Origin: Symbiodinium natans
Lineage: Eukaryota; Sar; Dinophyceae; Suessiales; Symbiodiniaceae
Length of the DNA: 64,000 nt
Direction: 5' to 3'
NCBI GenBank assembly: GCA_905221605.1
Contig: CAJNDS010002631.1
Location: 62,001 to 126,000 of the forward strand
Each line of letters begins with the position of its first letter. Positions within the stretch are counted from its first letter, which is position 1. Shown piece after piece: positions 39,778-50,031 of the stretch. The notes below the pieces were generated by a model. That model was not told where the DNA came from. It saw only the letters and a program-made list of their open reading frames with translations, and did no database searches. Made by a program: the position numbers and the translations under genes.

Positions 39778-39856
39778 GCCATGTGGAAGTATGGAGCGCG
39801 CTATGCCTTCACCTTCAACGTTTACCCGCACCACGAGCCTGATTTGTGGATTGATG
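39778..39856 (+). CDS. Exon with AFTFNVYP motif, possible GH17-like glycosidase segment
   Basis: The exon lies between acceptor CCCCCTGCAG and donor GGATTGATG|GTAGAC. It reads AMWKYGARYAFTFNVYPHHE, then PDLWIDG. An (F/V)N(V/I)YP(Y/F) strand following a (Y/F)G...(Y/F) segment is typical of GH17-type barrels downstream of the catalytic GNE motif. A candidate for that upstream motif sits at 34703 on the same strand. The intron begins GTAGACCCTAAACCC, so a CCCTAAA array starts five bases after the splice site. Without splicing, the frame ends on the TAA of the first repeat unit. The same frame stays open back to ATG 39496, but the 5' portion looks less like coding sequence. Confidence 0.4.
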
Positions 39857-39861
39857 GTAGA

Positions 39862-39927
39862 CCCTAAACCCTAAACCCTAAACCCTAAACCCTAAACCCT
39901 AAACCCTAAACCCTAAACCCTAAACCC
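39862..39927 (-). repeat. CCCTAAA array, about 9 units
   Basis: It starts five bases inside the putative intron after the glycosidase-like exon 39778-39856. Confidence 0.95.
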
Positions 39928-40552
39928 GTTGCTTAGACTTCGTGCCCTGTGGGTCTGAACAGCCAAGCGGTCAAACTTTGAAGTTACAAGGCCTGGGCTT
40001 CGTTGAGAAGCTTTCATATCAGCTTAGGACAGCTTGCGTTTGACTTCTGCAGCCTTCGGTGTACATGTCAAACTGCACGTCGCTTGAGAATATCAGATTC
40101 TTTCAATGGCCCGCCTTCATCGAAAACTTGTTGCCGCAAGCGAAATGTTAAATAGAGCAAGGCTTTACACCTCCATCTAAACGAGCTCATCTCTGCAACC
40201 CCCAGGTATTTCGACCCGAATCTGCGCATGAATGCTGGAAGTCGGGACAATTGCAGCGAGTCCCTGAAACGAGCCACCTGCTGGCAAGGCGGGGGTATTT
40301 CTTAGCCTTAAAGATGTGTTTGATAGCAGCGTTCTGTAACAATTCTGTGGACACAGTCACATATTGGTACATGTTCGTTTGAATTTAGAGGGGGGGGAAG
40401 GTATGCTTTTGGATGTCTGAGCAGTGTACATAGCTTGAAGAGTTGATTTTTGGGGACCGTCTCTGTTCTGACCGATGGCCTCCAAGGCTTCAACAACCCT
40501 TCGCAAGGGAGCTCTAGCTAAGGGACGGGGATCAACCAAAAATCAGGTAGGG

Positions 40553-40682
40553 ACGTAGGGATGAAAGCATCGAATCCTTCGAGAAGGAAGACAGGAAGGA
40601 ACTAAAGGAACGGGAGGGGGGAAGAATGGAGGGGAGGGAAGTTCTGAAGGAAGGAAGGTAGGAGGCAGGCAGCCAGGAAGGC
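40553..40682 (+). repeat. Purine tract (GGAAG/GGGA)
   Basis: GAAGGAAGACAGGAAGGAAC and AAGGAAGGAAGGTAGGAGGC units. The minus-strand Ser/Pro-rich frames are artefacts. Confidence 0.8.
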
Positions 40683-41488
40683 CTAACCCTACAGGGCCTT
40701 GGTTTGAAATACTGGAAAAAACTCTGCATTCTGCCAACTGACAGGCTCGTGACTGCATGTCTGCCTGTTCACAGGCTGCAAATACGGCAAGTTTACAGCA
40801 TGTCTGAATGGTTCCAGTTACGGCCAGCTTTGCAAATACGGTAAATCACAACTTTCTGCTAAGTCACAGGCTTCTAATACTGCACCCCCCCCCCCCCGAA
40901 ACTTGCAACATCGTCAGTACAGCCCTCACAGAATATAAGGATGGAGGTAAGGAAATATTTATCAAGGCTGACTTGTACTGTAGAGTATTTGGAGTTTGCG
41001 AATGCTGTAGTTGGAAACTGTCAAGAGGCAGGAATGTTGTATTTCACGGTATTGGAGCCTGCGAATTGGCAGAAATGCTGTAAGTTGTTGCCGTCTTTTC
41101 GGTGCGCTTGCGAAGCAAGATGTTTTGCTGATCCTACTTGATTGTTGTGTGAGCCGGCTTTTTGTCGATCCCCTGTTTGGCTTGTTGTTGATCCCTCACC
41201 TCGTTGCCACTGTAGACTTTGTTCAGAAGGTGGGGGCACTTCTATGTTATTCACATTTCGTGGAGAACATCAAAGACATCCCTTCCCCATCCCAGACCTC
41301 TGGACGTTTGAGCTTAGGGACACCTTGTCCCAGAATCTTTCAAGGATCACGAGCCCTTATCCCCAGCATCCAACCCACTGTCAAAAACCACGGCAAACCC
41401 CTGTCGCTTTGACTAGACACGACCCCAACGCCTCTTAGACAACCCCAAGCCGTACGAAGCTGAGCAAAAAAAGCTGCCGACGTAGCAT

Positions 41489-41525
41489 CCCTAAACCCTG
41501 AACCCTAAACCCTAAACCCTAAACC
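41489..41525 (-). repeat. CCCTAAA array, about 5 units
   Basis: The left half of a bracket around the exon candidate 41536-41628. Confidence 0.9.
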
Positions 41526-41535
41526 TTCTGCCCAG

Positions 41536-41628
41536 CAGTGTCCAGGGGCTTCCTGCCTTGGTCCTGCGATCATGCACCTGGGCTTAAGGGCCACCAGGGC
41601 CAGCAGAATCCTTGTGAAGCCCTGTAAG
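41536..41628 (+). CDS. 31-codon exon candidate inside a C-array/G-array bracket
   Basis: CCCTAAA units end at 41525, then CTTCTGCCCAG|. The segment is exactly 31 codons, QCPGASCLGPAIMHLGLRAT then RASRILVKPCK, ending at AAG|GTTGGTTGGG, where G-rich degenerate repeats begin. The exact codon multiple and borders support it. The product is unknown. Confidence 0.4.
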
Positions 41629-41777
41629 GTTGGTTGGGTGGTTGGGGTTGGGGGTTGGGGGGGGGGGGGGGGTTTAGGGTTTAGGGTTTAGGGTTTGGGT
41701 TTGGGGTTTGGGGTTTGGGGTTTGGGGTTGGGGGGGGGGGGCGGGGGTTGGGGTTGGGGGGGGGGGGGGGGGGGGTG
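41629..41777 (+). repeat. G-rich degenerate TTTAGGG/TTTGGGG/TTGGGG array
   Basis: GTTGGGG units, a G-run, four TTTAGGG, four TTTGGGG, then GTTGGGG and more G-runs. It has strong G-quadruplex potential. Confidence 0.9.
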
Positions 41778-42644
41778 GGGTGTTAAGCTCACTTGCTTGA
41801 GTTCATGGTTGGTGTTGGCTTTGTGCGCTGGCCTGTCTTCGAGGAGGCGCCTTATTTAAAGCCTTCGAGAAAGGACATCCTTGAAATTATTGCTAAGCCC
41901 ACAGAATGGGGTGTGGAAGGGGAAACCGGGTCAGCATGGGCCGCCTGAGCCTGGCACTCTGCACCGGTGACTTGCTCATTCCTAAACCGGTTTCCGGTTT
42001 GGGTGAAAGTGGGGTGTGCTGGATTGACGATGATTCAGGATGTAAAATGTTTAGGAGAAGTTCAGGAGAAGTGCTGACTGTAGAAGCTTCAGGTTTACTA
42101 TCTCGCTGTAAGTAGCAAAAAATCTTAAAGCTCTCTCAGCCCCCAACCCTGTCGGACTCAGGATAGCAGCGCGGCGGAAAATGCAACAGCTGACTGGCAA
42201 ACCCGATGACCTTTTTTGGATCCTTTGCCTGCACCGAGAACCCCCACCAAAAGCTGCAGTCAAGAGGTTTGATCTCCGGCAGGGTTTGGTGGAGCGTGCT
42301 GCTTCAGCGTTCAGGCATCAGGTCTAGCGCCAGGGTAGGACATGATGGGATAAGCAAGGCTCACAGGTGCAGAGTTGAGTGAAACGAGATCCCCCCTGAA
42401 GCTAAGCCAAGAATTCAATTCGCTGGGCCTCTCCGGGCATCATATGTGGGATTGGGCACTCTAGGGGATCTTCTGCGGATCTCTGTAGCATTCTGTGGGG
42501 GTGGACACGCCAGAAATTCTCTGGCGGGTCACTCCACCTGTCAGGAAACCTTGGCGAGGAGAAGAAACGAGTTTAAGATCCGGTTCCACCTGCCCTTCGC
42601 AAGAACATGGTTCCCCCCTCCCAACACCCTACCCCGCCCCCCAA

Positions 42645-42710
42645 CCCTAAACCCTAAACCCTAAACCCTAAACCCTAAACCCTAAACCCTAAACCCTAAA
42701 CCCTAAACCC
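42645..42710 (-). repeat. CCCTAAA array, about 9 units
   Basis: A perfect run followed by a C-run. It is the left half of a bracket with 42827. Confidence 0.95.
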
Positions 42711-42729
42711 CCCCCAACCCTAAGCACAG

Positions 42730-42821
42730 GATCGGCGAGATCGGTTGGTCATCGCCGCGGGCGCAAGCGCTGCACACAGAGATGAAGCGCTGCCAAGAGC
42801 CCTTCAGAGCAATGATGTAGG
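42730..42821 (+). CDS. Exon candidate inside a CCCTAAA/TTTAGGG bracket
   Basis: CTAAGCACAG| opens DRRDRLVIAAGASAAHRDEA then LPRALQSNDV, closed by ATGTAGG|GTTGAGGGTTTAGG. The left array ends at 42710 and TTTAGGG begins at about 42827. One frame is open throughout. The product is unknown. Confidence 0.4.
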
Positions 42822-42863
42822 GTTGAGGGTTTAGGGTTTAGGGTTTGGCGCCTTTGGGGTCTG

Positions 42864-43034
42864 AGGGGAGGGAAGGGGAGAGAAGGGGAGGGAAGGGGAG
42901 GGAAGGGAAGGGCAGGGAAGGGGAGGGAAGGGGAGGGAAGGGGAGGGAAGGAGGGAAGGAAAGAACTAAGGAAGGAACGAAGAAGGAAGGAACGAAGGAA
43001 GGATGAAAGCAAGCAAGCAAGCAAGCAGGCAAGC
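42864..43034 (+). repeat. Purine minisatellite (GGGAAGGGGA)n, (GGAA)n, (AAGC)n
   Basis: Three blocks in order: GGGAAGGGGAGGGAAGGGGA to about 42950, GAAGGAAGGAACGAAGGAAG to about 43006, then AAGCAAGCAAGCAAGC. It has H-DNA potential. Confidence 0.85.
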
Positions 43035-43049
43035 AAGAGGTCGGACTCC

Positions 43050-44330
43050 AGCAACTACCAGTCCAAGAAGCAAAACCCTCAATCCGACGGCCGGTGGCAA
43101 CACTCTTATGTTGTTTTCTTCGTATATAGTTCATGGGAGCCTGCATATCACAATGGTTCTCTCACGAAATGCCGATGGCGACACTACTGGCTATAAGCTG
43201 GTTATAACCATAGCGAAAGGTATAACCAAGTTAGTCAGAGAAACACGCCATACATCAGATCTTCGCTCGTGTCAAGAATAGAACGTATGGCACAGTACCC
43301 TTGATGGTCTCAGTTCCTGCAAATGGCTTATGTTCAACTCACTCAAAGGTCGGTCAACTATCCGGCCGCTCAATCTTCAATCATAAATTTCAGGCCAGAA
43401 GTAATTTGTGTGCATGCTTTTGGTATATCTTCATTATGGGCGTGATATAGAAGCATAATCGACAAACATTACCAGAAGCAGCATTTGTGTCGTTCTTTCT
43501 ACTTTTCGCAAAATTTAATCAGTGAAATATACTAGCCCCAAAGTCCTTAATTTCACTATCCTTTACGGGGCCCGTTTTTCTAATGCTGACTAAGGGTCCA
43601 CAGACTACGTTGGTAGTTTTCGCCTTTCTTGTTCTGTCTCTCGCTTTCATTGAAGGGAAGCAGAAGAGCGTTTTTGTCGCAAATTCCAAACTGCCAACTG
43701 GGCAAAAGGCCCATCTAATATCGCCACGTAATCACGTGCCGAATGGGTGGTTTTTTGCATGAAGAGAATGTAATGGATAAAGTTCGCGAAGATACAAATT
43801 AAAGTTTAGCGTAGTTCGTAGGGAACTTATTGTACTTCAATTACACTGGCTCAAAAGACTTGTTAAGACCAGCGAACGTAAAAGGCCCAAGTTAATAATG
43901 TCAAAGTATGGGGCTGTGCAGCGAATTAAAAGGAAGGATTTTTGGATTCGCTTCGAGCACCGTGCATCGACTGTCCCAGTAGCTGTCCTGTATTCTCTTC
44001 CAATATTCCCAGCCATTTGGATATGATCACTGATTGAAGAAAATAATTTGGGGTGGGGAGGGCGGGGGTTGGGGGGTGGGGTGGGCGGTATAGCTTCATA
44101 AGCTTAATTCATGTAGTTCTCCGTTATGTCTCATTACATGGGCTAAATGCGGCGAAGTGGTAAAACACGAAGATCAAGCTTGCAATCGATTGACTGTATC
44201 CACGTGGGTTTCGCTCGTAACGCAGTCTGAGTACTCCAGATTCATTCTTGAAATCTGGAGTTTGGAGGTGCTCCAGGTTTCATTCTGGAAATTTTGGAGT
44301 CTGGAGCTTCTGGGATAACCCCAACTCTAC
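43050..44330. other. AT-richer island without telomere-type repeats
   Basis: No array, MITE or convincing ORF. There are short frames only, a G-rich run (GGGGTGGGGAGGGCGGGGGT) at 44050-44086, and near-duplicate ATTCTTGAAATCTGGAGTTT / ATTCTGGAAATTTTGGAGTC at 44243 and 44282. It may be an insertion or a distal intergenic region. Confidence 0.5.
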
Positions 44331-44640
44331 ATCCGCAACCAATTGCCGGACATGTGGATCATGGAGGGGGTGGTTAAAATGTTTAAGATCAGATATCGCG
44401 AAAGAAGAGCTATAAGTATTGAAGACGTCAGATTTGTGCCAAGTTTTTTCCGATGTCGGGTCCCCCAATCTTCCTCCCTATTTAGAAGGCAAGGACCCTG
44501 CCCTGAAGCCCGCCATTCTGACCGAGGTTTTCCTCGCTTGCGACATTTCAGACCTTTTATAGCGGCAGCTTGGCCAATCATTCAAGAGTTTCACCGGTTA
44601 GACATCGTGCATCTTTGTGCCTGAAAAATCCACCTACCAA

Positions 44641-44733
44641 CCCTAAACCCTAAACCCTAAACCCTAAACCCTAAACCCTAAACCCTAAACCCTAAACCCT
44701 AAACCCTAAACCCTAAACCCTAAACCCTAAACC
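44641..44733 (-). repeat. CCCTAAA array, about 13 units
   Basis: A perfect run followed by CCCCCCTTCGCTTCCTCCAG. Confidence 0.95.
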
Positions 44734-44751
44734 CCCCTTCGCTTCCTCCAG

Positions 44752-44842
44752 GTGGCACGTTGCAGACACTCATGTCGAGGGCAAGAAGCTCTGTAGCCAC
44801 ACCAAGCTCACATGGCACACCAACCAGCACCCTAAACCCTAA
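44752..44842 (+). CDS. Open segment between two CCCTAAA arrays
   Basis: CGCTTCCTCCAG| opens WHVADTHVEGKKLCSHTKLT then WHTNQH. The frame runs into the next CCCTAAA array and stops at the TAA at 44840-44842. It has no donor before the array, so it would be a terminal exon with its stop supplied by a telomere-type unit. The product is unknown. Confidence 0.3.
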
Positions 44843-44896
44843 ACCCTAAACCCTAAACCCTAAACCCTAAACCCTAAACCCTAAACCCTTAACCCT
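44830..44896 (-). repeat. CCCTAAA array, about 9 units
   Basis: It gives the stop codon of the open segment 44752-44842. Confidence 0.95.
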
Positions 44897-44974
44897 ATAC
44901 TAGTCTTCCGAGCTCCCCCCCACTCTGCCGTTTGCGTCCACAAGGCTTCCTGCAGTGGGACCTCTCTCTTCCAG

Positions 44975-45022
44975 GGGTTCGCGCACCCGCTGCTCCGCTC
45001 CGATGTTGTTGGGGGCTGGAGG
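44975..45022 (+). CDS. 16-codon exon candidate
   Basis: CTCTCTCTTCCAG| has a strong pyrimidine tract and GGCTGGAGG|GTTTACTTAGG is the donor. Between them are exactly 16 codons reading GFAHPLLRSDVVGGWR. A CCCTAAA array lies upstream (to 44896) and TTTAGGG downstream (from 45053). Confidence 0.35.
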
Positions 45023-45052
45023 GTTTACTTAGGGGGTGCCTTTTTGGGTTTT

Positions 45053-45112
45053 GGGTTTAGGGTTTAGGGTTTAGGGTTTAGGGTTTAGGGTTTAGGGTTT
45101 AGGGTCTAGGGT
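45053..45112 (+). repeat. TTTAGGG array, about 8 units
   Basis: The right half of a bracket with the array ending at 44896. Confidence 0.95.
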
Positions 45113-45779
45113 GCGTGGAAATATTTTTTAATGTTTGGGCACTATAATTCCTAAGAAACAGCAAAAGAATAATTTGAGGGGAAGAGTTTGGGTTTTGGGT
45201 GTAGAAGGGTCTGGGATTGATAAGTTGGTGCTACGGAGTTTTCGAGTCGAGGGCTTGGTGTGCACTGGAAAGGTAGCTTAAGTCCAGCGATTGTGTAGTT
45301 TTCTTGACCCGGCCTGGTTGCTTAGAGGGTGTGTTGGCCTTTGCAGCTTGTGAGCGGGAATCCCCCGATTCGTCAGGCATAGGCCTGAGCGTGTACCTTG
45401 TATGGGGTCTTGTTTATGTATGTCGATGATGTGGCCTAACTCTCTTGGGCTCCTTGCGTCGTTGCGCTTCCTTACTCAAAGCTTGAGGGGGCCTCTCCCA
45501 CAACGTGAACCCACATGATTTCGGAGACTAGGTAGCGTTTCTCTCTCCAGCTTTCTCCCAATGCTAATGGCTCACACGTGCAGTTTCTTACCGGATGCTG
45601 CAGACGTGGACGACGAAGACGAAGACATATAAGGATTCCGGGATGGTTCGAATCTCTGCAGCTTATCCACTCAATGGCATTCAGGCATTTGTAGGTGAAA
45701 AGTTCAGTAGCTGTGAATGAATACATCTTCATAGCACATGTCTGTTTGCATGGAGGGGGGGGGGGTAGCTGAGGCAAAC

Positions 45780-48700
45780 CCTAAAGCCGCATGCCCAAAT
45801 CCAAAAAGATTCTCAAGCCCTGAAGGCCACAACACCTTGACAACGCTGAGAACACTCCTAGCCCCCTTCCCCCAGAAAAAACACAGTGCGATAGCAGGTC
45901 AACGGAACACCAAGGAAGAAGAACAAGTCTCCACCCCCCCCCCCCCCCACCATCTTTCCTAGACCTGACAAAAGCTGTGAAGCGGGCAGACGAGGTAGCT
46001 GAGGTAGTGGAAGATGCTTCCTGACCAGCTGCAGTTATCATACCCAGGGTTGCTGCTGTAAGACCAGGGTATAGGGCCTTTTAGGGTGCTCATGTTTTGG
46101 GCTCTTGGTTGACATGGCAAACTCAGCACCCGAGGATCACATCTTTTACTTCACCTTGCGAGACGCCTTGAACTTTGGTGTCCAGGATTGTGGAGCTTCA
46201 ATCGGCAGAAGTTCAGAACAAGTTTGGGGCGTAGCTTCGGCGCGCATGGTGTAGCGTGTCTTGGAACTTGCCGGAGTTAAGTGGTGAAGCGCCGGTTCAC
46301 TCCATGTGGTGTATGCAAGCTGGGGATGGGTTAGGTGGTGGGGATTTTGGCTGTGGAGGGCAGGGGGCGCAATTTGCAGGGAACCCTATACCCGAAGATA
46401 GTATGATACAGTAGGGCAGTCGGTTGCTTGAGAAGTGGCTTAGCACCAATGTGATACTTAATCAAGCCGATGATTTGTGAGCAAAGTCCTGGACACTAGC
46501 ACGAAGAGTCAAGCCCAGACCGTGAAAGCTCGAAATAACTCCGCTTTCGTACCTGATTATCATGCAACATGAGAGTTTGCGGTCAACCTAAACTCAAACC
46601 TTGCAATGTAAGTTGCATCAGAGTTTGCATCGCTGAATCTGGCCTTGGGTCCGAGCACGAGGGTGCTGGGCCTTACCTTCGAGGCCCAAAGCAGAAACCT
46701 AAACCGGAGGTTCTTTATTCTAGCCCAGTTGTGGCTGAGCCTTCCGACCATGCGTGCTGGATAAGGTTTCTGATTCTACTGTGGGTGTGTGTGGACCGGA
46801 CCAGGGCCAGGTTGAGCTTGTTTCTTGCACCGGCGTACTGATCGTCCTGACTCTCCACGGCAGCTGCTGTTACACAAGTCTCTTTCCAAGTTGGAAAGTC
46901 CTGACATGCTACGCTCGCAGAACTGCCATTGCAATGACTCGCAGTTGTGGGTGTGGCCCATTTCAGCTCTGCGCCGTGCATGGTCGAAGTTGCAGTTGCG
47001 CAGGCTCTGCAAGACATGTCTGCAATGGTGCCCACAACCTGCTAGTGATTGCTAGTGATGAGCACTGGCTATATGGGTCTGGATGACACCATCGTATACC
47101 ATCGTCAAAGAATCCGCATTTTGGTTGAAGCAGTTAGTCCGCTGGAGCCGTAGGGCCTGGTTTGACACTTTTTGGGGGAACATCTCTATTCAGGGTCCAA
47201 ACATATGAAACCTTTAAGCCCCAGAGCTGTGCCGGAGGAGTTCTTTGGACTCTTACTTTCCTGCCAGCCCTTCGCCGGCACCACTTATGTATTGGCTTCA
47301 CAATTGCGGGGTCTAAGCCCGGATTGGCGTTAGCGAGTTTGAGCTGGTTTCTTCGCTGCTCAGCTGGGGTCCCCAAACTGCAAGCACCACGCCCTGGACA
47401 CTTATGGAAGATTTTGGCTCTACGACAAAAAAAGCATACTTAAGCTTGTCGGGGCTGGTGTCAGGCTTGGGTTTGTGGACAGGGCATTGAATATATCAAT
47501 GTTATGTAGGGTTCACGAGAATGGGTCCTAAACCTGAAACATCATGACTTCATGAATCGCGGTCTGCCGAGCGTCTGAAATGCTTGCCCCGATGCAGAAG
47601 TCAGAGGCGTAGTTGGAACCTTTGTTTCGTGCTTTCGGTGATCGGAAATCTGAAGCTGCATATAGACTTGGGGGCTCTGCTGTGCGAGACGTGTCAGATT
47701 GAGAAGGTTCTCTGATCAGATTTGCCCTTTTCTGGCTGGGAAGTGCTGAAATCTCGAAATCTGTTTCGAAGTACGAGATATTCTCGAAAAGCCCGCATCG
47801 TACTCATCCAGCAATTCCTAAGCAAAAGAGGCCTTGCACACCTCCGAACCCCGAACACGCGAACGAGGGGTTTTGCCAGCTTCAGGGCGTCAAGGCTAGA
47901 GGGCAGTGCCCCAGGTCGCTGGGATGCAAGATTGCGACCCACGGTTTCGCCGCAGAGGTCGGCATGGCCCGTAATTTCACTTAGCAACTTGCAAATCCAG
48001 CTATGTGTTACTGGGCGATTCTTTTTTGTTGAAGGTAGAAAGCATTGAATTCTGGGCTATGGGGCCATAGATTGAGGTGGGCCGGTCGAAGGAGTCTTTG
48101 GCGAGTTCGGAGTTTGAGAGAGAGTGGCGGGCCCCATTGCAAACTCGTCATTCACGCGAGAGCTTGCCACACGATTTTGCCTAAAGACCTGATGTACGGA
48201 TTGCGCTTTTCTTCAAGAAGTAGCTACAGCTATCACACATGTTGTCTGAAGGCCGTGTTAAGCAAGGACTTTTCTTGGATATCACTGCCAGTTGGCACGT
48301 CACTACGGCAAGCAAGAGAGATCCCCAGTCTAAGCTCTTCTACATCCTCACTGCCGACAGACTTCCTCTCGTACCCAAGCATGCTGAGATTCCAATTGCA
48401 AGGAGTGCGACCTTCCGCAAACAGCGATGCCTTTGCTTCTCGGCGAGCTATGTGATTACAGGCTTGAGGCTTTTGCACGGTTTACTTCTGCAGGATTTGA
48501 TGCCAGGTAGGGTTTTGTTTCTGGGTTTGTCGGGAGTTGGGCCTGTAGCCTGTATGGAGTGAAGCGAATACTACAGTGAATACGGCGTGTTCGGATGATA
48601 AAGTGCTTGGGGTTAAGCGAGATCAGATATCGTCGCTTCATACCAGGGGCGCACGGAGACTTTTGAACAGTCAACCATGCATGACTGACCACCGCTGAGT

Positions 48701-48890
48701 CGCAGCGTTCGGAGACTCTAAACTGGATGGGCCATGAAAGCTTGTCTAATTCCGCTACGGCCGAGGTTCACGGAGGTTTCAACTCCCACCGGCTTGCCGT
48801 CCACTACTCTGCTGTAACGACCCTCCGAGCAGGATATTACTGAGCCAACTCAATTCAGCTGTCAAGGCTGTTAAGGCATCAACAGCACTC
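45780..48890. other. 3.1 kb with no supported gene
   Basis: There are several ORFs of 80-136 codons on both strands at chance density, with no motif, array or MITE. A C-run is at 45936-45950. Confidence 0.5.
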
Positions 48891-48896
48891 CAGAAC

Positions 48897-48933
48897 CCCC
48901 TAAACCCTAAACCCCAAACCCCAAACCCTAAAC
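48897..48933 (-). repeat. CCCTAAA/CCCCAAA array, 5 units
   Basis: On the minus strand it starts GTTTAGGG at the end of the exon candidate 48934-49022. Confidence 0.9.
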
Positions 48934-49022
48934 CGAAATTCATCTTCCCCCGGGCGAGGTCTTGGAGAAGTTGGGCCTTCATCGCGCTTGGGCCTCTTGG
49001 CAGCTGAAACGCGCACCTGCCC
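48934..49022 (-). CDS. Minus-strand exon candidate ending at GTTTAGGG
   Basis: On the minus strand, GATTCCAG| opens QVRVSAAKRPKRDEGPTSPR then PRPGEDEF, closed by AATTTCG|GTTTAGGG. The segment is rich in Pro, Arg and acidic residues, like a disordered linker. A second open frame (GRCAFQLPRGPSAMKAQLLQ) competes. On the + strand the same segment is bracketed by CCCTAAA and TTTAGGG arrays. Confidence 0.3.
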
Positions 49023-49059
49023 CTGGAATCTGAGACCCCTTTTGGGTGCAAGGAACCAG

Positions 49060-49290
49060 GTTTAGGGTTTAGGGTTCAGGGTTTCAGGGTTTTAGGGTTT
49101 TAGGGCTTTAGGGTTTTAGGGTTTTAGGGTTTTAGGGTTTTAGGGTTTTAGGGTTTTAGGGTTTTAGGGTTTTAGGGTTGTAGGGTTGTAGGGTTGTAGG
49201 GTTGTAGGGCTGTAGGGTTGTAGGGTTGTAGGGTTGTAGGGTTGTAGGGTTGTAGGGTTGAGGGTTGTAGGGCTTTAGGGTAAAGATTTA
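49060..49290 (+). repeat. TTTTAGGG then TTGTAGGG array (8-base units)
   Basis: A few TTTAGGG units, about thirteen TTTTAGGG (to about 49178), then about eleven TTGTAGGG (to about 49270) and mixed units. Two homogenised blocks of different 8-base units lie side by side. Confidence 0.9.
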
Positions 49291-50010
49291 GGGTTGCAAC
49301 TCATTGGGTAATACCCACAGCGTTTGCCGCTGCAAGCCAGCGAAGGGCGAAAGGTTGTGATTCATGAAGCTTGAAGCAACCTACTATGCTAACAGAGACG
49401 TTTAAGCTGACTTGGTGCTGACACTCCGCGAGCTCACAACCGCCGGTGTCTTTGCCACAATGCGCCCGGAAGCCGTACCCTAACCCTGAACTTCCTTGCG
49501 TCCAGAAGCCCAACACTAAGCTTCTGCAGAGCCTCCTAGGACTGGGGGGCAGAAAGCAGTAACTGACACAAAAGTCTTCGTGCAGGATCATTTCATGCTG
49601 CACGTAGTTGCCCATTCTAGCTCGTTTGTTCCAGCTCTCAGGCTACTAACCAACTAGTCCAAAATCCTTGGATGTCGACGCCCATCCCCCTCCGAGCAAA
49701 AGCGACATAAAATAACAAGTATGTTGTTCTGCAGGATTCTCATCGCCTGTGCTGCAGCATCCACGTGCTCCTTGGGCTGCCACGGTCCTCTTCTTTAAGG
49801 GCTCCTAGCAAAGGTTTCCCTTTAACAAGAGCTACAGCTCAAGTAGCCGTGTTCCATCTGCAGGCAGCCAATGGACCCCTTACGAACCCCTAAGGGCCAG
49901 ACACCCTGACCCCATGACCCCTTGGGACGAACGACTGCACCGATCACCTGTGGACTATGGGCGCTTAAATGGACCGTTTTTCCCCTATATCGCTGTGGAC
50001 CTGGGGTTAG

Positions 50011-50031
50011 CTTGAGCCAAAGGGAGTACGG
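50011..50031 (-). other. Possible relict of the dinoflagellate spliced leader
   Basis: The minus strand reads CCGTACTCCCTTTGGCTCAAG. The dinoflagellate spliced leader, as I recall it, is CCGTAGCCATTTTGGCTCAAG, giving 17 of 21 matches with the last 11 bases identical. A relict would mark a retroposed mRNA whose body lies at coordinates below 50011. The frame there (LTPGPQRYRGKTVHL...) was not recognised. It could be coincidence. Confidence 0.3.
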
